Source of the DNA: Microbispora corallina
Lineage (GTDB): Bacteria; Actinomycetota; Actinomycetes; Streptosporangiales; Streptosporangiaceae
Direction of reading: 5' to 3'
DNA length: 64,000 bases
Assembly: GCF_016863035.1 (NCBI RefSeq)
Contig: NZ_BOOC01000040.1
Span: forward strand, 1-64,000
The position numbers were made by a program, and so were the translations under genes. The notes beneath the pieces were generated by a model. That model was not told the DNA's origin and searched no databases. It saw only the letters and a list, made by a program, of their open reading frames with translations. The number at the start of each line of letters is the position of its first letter. Positions within the stretch are counted from its first letter, which is position 1. Of this stretch, positions 59,760-64,000 are shown in pieces.

Positions 59760-61193
59760 ATGAGCGCCGTCTCCGGCCTGCTGGCCGTTCTCCTCCTGAC
59801 CCTCGCCACCGGTTTCTTCGTCGCCCAGGAGTTCGCCTTCGTGGCGGCCGACCGCGGCGTCCTGCGCGAGCAGGCCGCGCGGGGCGACGACGCCGCCCGC
59901 CGCGCCCTCGACGTCACCGGCCGGCTGTCGTTCATGCTGTCCGGCGCGCAACTCGGGATCACCGTCACCACCCTGCTGGTGGGCTTCATCGCCCAGCCCG
60001 CGATCGCCGACATCATCCGCGGCCCGCTCGAGGCCGCCGGGCTCCCCGCGGGCGCCGTCCCCGGCGTCGCGGTGGCCCTGGGCGTCACGATCGCCACGAT
60101 CGTGCAGATGATCCTCGGCGAGCTCGCCCCCAAGAACCTCGGCATCGCCCGGCCGGAGCCCGTCGCCAAGGCCCTGGCCCGGCCCACGCTGGTCTACCTG
60201 TCGGCGGCCGGCCCGGTGATCCGCCTCTTCGACTCCGCGGCGAGCCGCCTGCTCCGCCTGACCGGCATCGAGCCGATCGAGGAGCTCGAGAGCGGCGCCA
60301 CCCCCGAGGAGCTGTCCCGCATCGTGCGGGAGTCGGCCGAGGCGGGCGAGCTGCCGCCCCGGCTGGCCGAGCTGCTGGAACGGGCGCTCGAGTTCGGCGA
60401 CCGCACGGCCGAGGACGTCATGGTCCCCCGGCCCCGGGTCGTGTCGCTGCGGGCCGAGTGGCCGGTCGGCGACCTCCTCGACGCGCTGCGCGTGCACGGC
60501 CACTCCCGCTACCCCGTGCTCGGGACCGGCGCGGACGACGTGATCGGCGTCAGCGGCGTGCCGGAGTACCTGGCCGCGGGCTCCCCCTCCGACGGCCTCG
60601 TCGGCGGCGTGACCCGGGCCCCGCTGCTCGTCCCCGCCACCCTGGCGCTGCCCGCGCTGCTGTCGCGGATGACCGCCGCGGGCGAGACGTTCGCCTGCGT
60701 CATCGACGAGTACGGCGGCCTGGCCGGCGTCGTCACCATGGAGGACCTGGCGGAGGAGCTGGTCGGCGAGCTCGTCGACGAGAACGACCCCGAGCCGCTG
60801 GGCGTGGTCCGCCGGGCCGACGGGTCGTGGGACGTGCCCGGCACGCTCCGCCTCGACGAGGTCGAGCGGGCCACCGGCGTACGGCTGCCGGAGAGCGAGG
60901 GCTACGAGACCGTCGCCGGCCTCGTGCTCGCCGCCCTCGGCCGGATGGCCGAGCCGGGCGACGAGGTGCTGAGCGAGATCGTTCCCGACAACGGCCTGTT
61001 CGACGACGAGGACGACGCCCGGCGGGCCCTCCTGCGGGTGCTGAGCGTGAGCCGCCGCGTGCCCGAATGGGTGCGGCTGTCCGTCGTACGGCCCGAGCCG
61101 GCCGACGAGCGGCTGGAGCACGGCGTGCGCGTCCCCGGCCCCGACTACGGGCCCGAGCTGTTCTCCGCGCTCTTCCAGGGGAGGCCCGCGTGA
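59760..61193 (+). CDS. CNNM/CorC-type transporter, full length
   Basis: A 477-residue hemolysin-family transporter. The DUF21/CNNM membrane domain occupies residues 1-190 (GFFVAQEFAFVAADRG, LGELAPKNLGIA). A CBS pair follows at about 215-340 (DVMVPRPRVVSL, YGGLAGVVTMEDLAEELVGEL), then a CorC_HlyC C-terminal domain. It is probably a magnesium or cobalt exporter, by family. ATG 59760. Followed by a second, shorter CNNM gene after 46 bp. Confidence 0.92.
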   Translation: MSAVSGLLAVLLLTLATGFFVAQEFAFVAADRGVLREQAARGDDAARRALDVTGRLSFMLSGAQLGITVTTLLVGFIAQPAIADIIRGPLEAAGLPAGAVPGVAVALGVTIATIVQMILGELAPKNLGIARPEPVAKALARPTLVYLSAAGPVIRLFDSAASRLLRLTGIEPIEELESGATPEELSRIVRESAEAGELPPRLAELLERALEFGDRTAEDVMVPRPRVVSLRAEWPVGDLLDALRVHGHSRYPVLGTGADDVIGVSGVPEYLAAGSPSDGLVGGVTRAPLLVPATLALPALLSRMTAAGETFACVIDEYGGLAGVVTMEDLAEELVGELVDENDPEPLGVVRRADGSWDVPGTLRLDEVERATGVRLPESEGYETVAGLVLAALGRMAEPGDEVLSEIVPDNGLFDDEDDARRALLRVLSVSRRVPEWVRLSVVRPEPADERLEHGVRVPGPDYGPELFSALFQGRPA

Positions 61194-61239
61194 CCGCCGG
61201 TGACAGCGGCCCCGGCCGATCCGTGACGGCGGGTGCGGC

Positions 61240-62244
61240 ATGAGCGCCCTGACCGCCGTCCTTCTGGGGATCGTCCTGCTGGTCGCCAACGGCTTCTTCG
61301 TGGCCGCCGAGTTCGCCCTGGTGTCCTCCCGCCGGCACCGCCTGGAGGAGGAGGCCGTCTCCGGCGGCCGGCTCACCAAGATCGCGGCTCGTGCCGCCGT
61401 CCGCGGCGGCCGGGAGCTGTCGATCATGCTCGCGGGGGCCCAGCTCGGGATCACGCTGTGCTCGCTCGGCCTCGGCATGGTCGCCGAGCCCGCCATCGAG
61501 CACCTGCTCGAACCCGTGCTCGTGCTGCTGCCGGAGTCCGCGCGCACCCCTGTGGCGTACGTCGTCGCGCTGGCCATCGTGACGTTCCTGCACATGGTCG
61601 TGGGCGAGATGGCGCCGAAGTCGTGGGCGCTCACCCACCCCGAACGCGCCGCGCTCGGCCTCGCGCTGCCGTTCCGGGGCTTCGCGTGGGCCGTCCGGCC
61701 GGTGCTCGCCCTGCTGAACGGCGCGACCAACGCCGTCCTCCGGGCGGGCGGCGTACGGCCCAGGGACGAGCTGGGCTCCACCAGGACGCCCCGCCAGCTC
61801 GCCATGCTGGTGGCCGAGTCGGGCCGCATGGGCATGCTCGACCGCGACGAGCACGACCTGCTGACACGGGCGCTGCGGGTGCAGTCCCAGCCGGTCGAGC
61901 GGCTCATGCTGCCGATCGGCGAGGCGCCGTCCGTTCCCGCAGGGGCCGGCGAGCGGACCGTGCGGGAGACGGCGGCGCGCACCGGGAGCCTCCGGATGCT
62001 CGTGGTCACCCCCGAGGACGTGGCCGGCGTGCTGCACGTCCGCGACGTCCTGGTCGAGCCCGGACGGCCGCCGGAGCAGCTGGTCACCCCCGCGCCCCGG
62101 CTGGCGCGGACCACCACGCTGCCCGACGCCGTCACCGCGCTGCAGGAGGCCCGCGCCCAGCTCGGCGTCGTGACCGACGACAACGGCAGGCCCATCGGTG
62201 TGATCGACCTCACTACGCTGGTCGGCGAACTGCTGGCCGCCTGA
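61240..62244 (+). CDS. CNNM/CorC-type transporter, short paralogue
   Basis: A 334-residue CNNM protein. DUF21 membrane domain (GFFVAAEFALVSSRRHRLEE, VVGEMAPKSWAL), then CBS domains ending QLGVVTDDNGRPIGVIDLTTLVGELL. It lacks the CorC_HlyC domain of its neighbour. The two probably act together as a hetero-oligomer, an arrangement common in actinobacteria. ATG 61240. The 3' end overlaps the convergent MFS gene by 32 bp. Confidence 0.92.
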   Translation: MSALTAVLLGIVLLVANGFFVAAEFALVSSRRHRLEEEAVSGGRLTKIAARAAVRGGRELSIMLAGAQLGITLCSLGLGMVAEPAIEHLLEPVLVLLPESARTPVAYVVALAIVTFLHMVVGEMAPKSWALTHPERAALGLALPFRGFAWAVRPVLALLNGATNAVLRAGGVRPRDELGSTRTPRQLAMLVAESGRMGMLDRDEHDLLTRALRVQSQPVERLMLPIGEAPSVPAGAGERTVRETAARTGSLRMLVVTPEDVAGVLHVRDVLVEPGRPPEQLVTPAPRLARTTTLPDAVTALQEARAQLGVVTDDNGRPIGVIDLTTLVGELLAA

Positions 62245-63397
62245 CGTCCCCGGGCGCCGGGGTGGTGGCCGAGGCGGCGAGCGCCAGCACGCCGGCCAGG
62301 GCGAACGCCGTCCCGTACCCGGCGTGCGTGATCAGCGCCCCGAGCGCGGGCGGCGTGGCCGCGGCGACCAGGTTCTGGGCCGTGTTCTGGGCGCCCATCG
62401 CCCGGCCGGCCCACGCCTGCCCGGCCAGCTCGGAGACCGCGGTGAACGCCAGGCCGTTGCCGCTCATCGCGATCACCAGCGCGGCGATCAGCAGGGCGGG
62501 CGCGAAGGAGCCGCCGGCCTGGACGGCCGCCGCGAGGCACAGCGCGGCCGCGCCGTTGACCAGGGCCAGCCGGCGCATCGGCCCGACCCGGCTGCCCGCC
62601 CGGTCGGACCAGCGGCCGCACAGCAGCCGGCCGCCCGCCCCGGCGAACTGGGCGACCGCCACGACCGCGCCGGCCGCGCCGGTCGTCCAGTGGCGCTCGG
62701 CCACCAGGTAGGTCAGCGCGAAGGCCGCGGTCGCGAACTGGGGAACGACCAGCAGCATGCTCGCGCCGTGCACCCGCCACAGCGCCGGGTCCCCGTACGG
62801 CGAGGCGGACCGCTCTCCGGCCGCCCCACCGGGCCGGGGCGGGTCGACGACCATGAGCGCGACACAGACGGTCGTCAGGAGGCAGATGACCGCCATGACG
62901 AGCAGCGCGCCCCGCACGCCGCCCACGTGGACGGCAGGCGGGGTCAGCGCGCCCGCCACGGCCACGCCGAGCGGCTGGGCGGTCTGCCGCCACCCCATGG
63001 CGACCCCGCGCCGCTCCCGGGGGAACCAGCCGAGCACCACCCGCCCGCTCGCGGCGTTCGCCGAGGCGCCCGCGGCCCCGGCGAGGCCCAGCAGCGCGGC
63101 GAGCGCGACGGGGCTCGTCGTCCAGGCGGCCAGGCCGAGGAAGGCCGTGGCCAGGGCCAGGCCGCCGGCCATCGCGATCCGCTCGCCGTACCGGTCGGCG
63201 ACCCAGCCCCAGGCGATGAGCGTGACGAGCATGCCCGCGCTGGGCGCCCCGACGATGACGCCCGCCTGGGCGAGGGACAGGCCGTACTCGGCCTGGAGGG
63301 CGGGCAGCAGGAACGGCAGGCCGTACATGAACACGCATCCCGAGCCCTGCGCGGCGACGCCCAGGCTCAGCATGGTCCAGCGATTCGGTTGGCGCAT
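62213..63397 (-). CDS. MFS transporter
   Basis: A 394-residue major facilitator with 12 predicted helices. Motif A-like loop WGWVADRYGERIA follows helix 2, and the matching loop in the second half is GRWSDRAGSRVG. Drug or metabolite exchange; the substrate is unknown. ATG 63397 begins MRQPNRWTMLSLG. Upstream 490 bp hold no gene. Confidence 0.9.
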   Translation of the reverse strand: MRQPNRWTMLSLGVAAQGSGCVFMYGLPFLLPALQAEYGLSLAQAGVIVGAPSAGMLVTLIAWGWVADRYGERIAMAGGLALATAFLGLAAWTTSPVALAALLGLAGAAGASANAASGRVVLGWFPRERRGVAMGWRQTAQPLGVAVAGALTPPAVHVGGVRGALLVMAVICLLTTVCVALMVVDPPRPGGAAGERSASPYGDPALWRVHGASMLLVVPQFATAAFALTYLVAERHWTTGAAGAVVAVAQFAGAGGRLLCGRWSDRAGSRVGPMRRLALVNGAAALCLAAAVQAGGSFAPALLIAALVIAMSGNGLAFTAVSELAGQAWAGRAMGAQNTAQNLVAAATPPALGALITHAGYGTAFALAGVLALAASATTPAPGDVRRPAVRRPA

Positions 63398-63880
63398 GCG
63401 GGGCACGCTACGCCGTGTCTCTCCATTCAAGACGATATGTTTCGTATCGTGAGACGGAGGGTGAATCCGCGCCTCGGACGCGTGCAAGCGCCGGGCAAGT
63501 GGTTTGAAAGGGCCGCTGGAGAGAATTGGGTCAGGCGCGCGCTTGGAGGGGGGCGCGCGCCGGAGCCGTCCGGCCCGGCCGCACCGGAAGGCCGCCATCC
63601 GCAGGCCTCATCGGAGGAAGGAGAGTCCGTCACGTGCGCGAGAGCGTCCCGGCGGGCATGACCGCGCGGCTCCCGTCGTCCCCGGCGGCCTCGTCCAGCC
63701 GATTCCGGGGGTCGTCCCCCTGGGCAGGCACAAACAGAAAGCCCCGCGGGAAGGAAGCTCCGCTTCCGGCCACACGAGGCCGATTCCTCGGGGGTTCCAG
63801 GGGGTCGTCCCCCTGGGCAGACACAAACAGAAAGCCTCGGGGGAAGGAAGCTCCGCTTCCGACCACACGAGGCCGATTTC
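63398..63880. repeat. Intergenic stretch with two 93-bp direct repeats
   Basis: Two near-identical units with a 93-bp period start at about 63701 and 63794. Each has a GGGGG-TCGT-CCCCC hairpin, the words CACAAACAGAAAGCC and a GGAAGC-TCC-GCTTCC hairpin. The second copy ends at the tRNA-Leu CCA end. They look like tRNA terminator/trailer sequences duplicated in tandem. No coding region is supported from 63398 to 63880. Confidence 0.7.
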
Positions 63881-63966
63881 TGGTGGGCAAGGGGGGAGTT
63901 GAACCCCCACGTCCTTTCGGACACACGGACCTGAACCGTGCGCGTCTGCCATTCCGCCACTTGCCC
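63881..63966 (-). tRNA. tRNA-Leu(CAG)
   Basis: Minus-strand GGGCAAG (63960-63966) pairs with CTTGCCC (63885-63891), followed by discriminator A and an encoded CCA (63881-63883). The anticodon loop TTCAGGT gives CAG. The long variable arm GTGTCCGAAAGGACG is typical of leucine tRNA. Confidence 0.94.
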
Positions 63967-64000
63967 CTTACGGGTGCCCCCATCGCTGGGTGCCTGGAAA

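Noticed and set aside
59652..63338. 1228-codon open frame on the minus strand
   Set aside because: It is antisense to both CNNM genes, and the MFS frame is the real minus-strand gene there.
1..64000. CRISPR arrays
   Set aside because: No series of regularly spaced 20-40 bp repeats with unique spacers was seen. The only multi-copy short repeats are low-complexity or in coding regions.

Overview
This window comes from a high-GC actinomycete. Long GC-rich genes, a Bpa proteasome activator, an EspI/SCO5717-type ParA ATPase, GntR/Nudix/FtsK-type conjugation genes and a tRNA-Ser-integrated element all point that way. Streptosporangiales is my best guess for the order, by inference only. It holds two very different halves.

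Positions 1-29854 are an integrated actinomycete integrative and conjugative element (AICE) used as a defence island. A 61-bp copy of the 3' part of a tRNA-Ser(UGA) gene at 1-61 repeats inside the intact tRNA at 29797-29885, so the two copies are the attachment sites. From left to right the cargo is: a zinc-ribbon protein, an unknown 275-residue protein and an Eco29kI-type GIY-YIG restriction endonuclease (178-2519, minus strand); relics of a transposase and a group II intron (2570-3860); a sigma-70 factor translationally coupled to a DrmA-like helicase and a DrmB-like DUF1998 protein, the DISARM core pair (3987-9963); IS5/IS256 fragments; a retron made of a phosphoribosyltransferase-like effector, a structured ncRNA and a reverse transcriptase (11246-13824); and a second Eco29kI-type nuclease with a Vsr endonuclease and a C5 cytosine methyltransferase (13892-16883, minus).

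The AICE backbone follows: two HTH/PLD-like regulators (one interrupted by a stop codon), GntR regulators, an HD phosphohydrolase, a PIN-like nuclease, a Pif-like Nudix hydrolase and an FtsK-type transfer translocase (17554-25085). An IS3-family insertion (25110-26396) lies where replication initiator and excisionase genes are expected, and it removes the start of the tyrosine integrase. No rep or xis gene is visible, so the element looks stranded. Between the integrase and the right attachment site sits a HicAB-like toxin-antitoxin pair whose antitoxin carries a long TPR-like extension.

Positions 29886-64000 are ordinary chromosome with higher GC: EspI-like ATPase, quinone oxidoreductase, bpa, a HAD phosphatase, a cold-shock protein, serS, pheA, membrane glycosyltransferases, a STAS factor, a two-component system, a YidC-like insertase, a PAS/GAF kinase, O6-alkylguanine methyltransferase, a CGNR regulator facing a DMT exporter, a TPP-riboswitch-controlled NCS1 permease, rhodanese, histidine phosphatase, an Fpg/Nei glycosylase, TenA, an LCP protein, paired CNNM transporters, an MFS permease and tRNA-Leu(CAG). 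The palindrome CCGTACGG recurs far more often here than base composition predicts.
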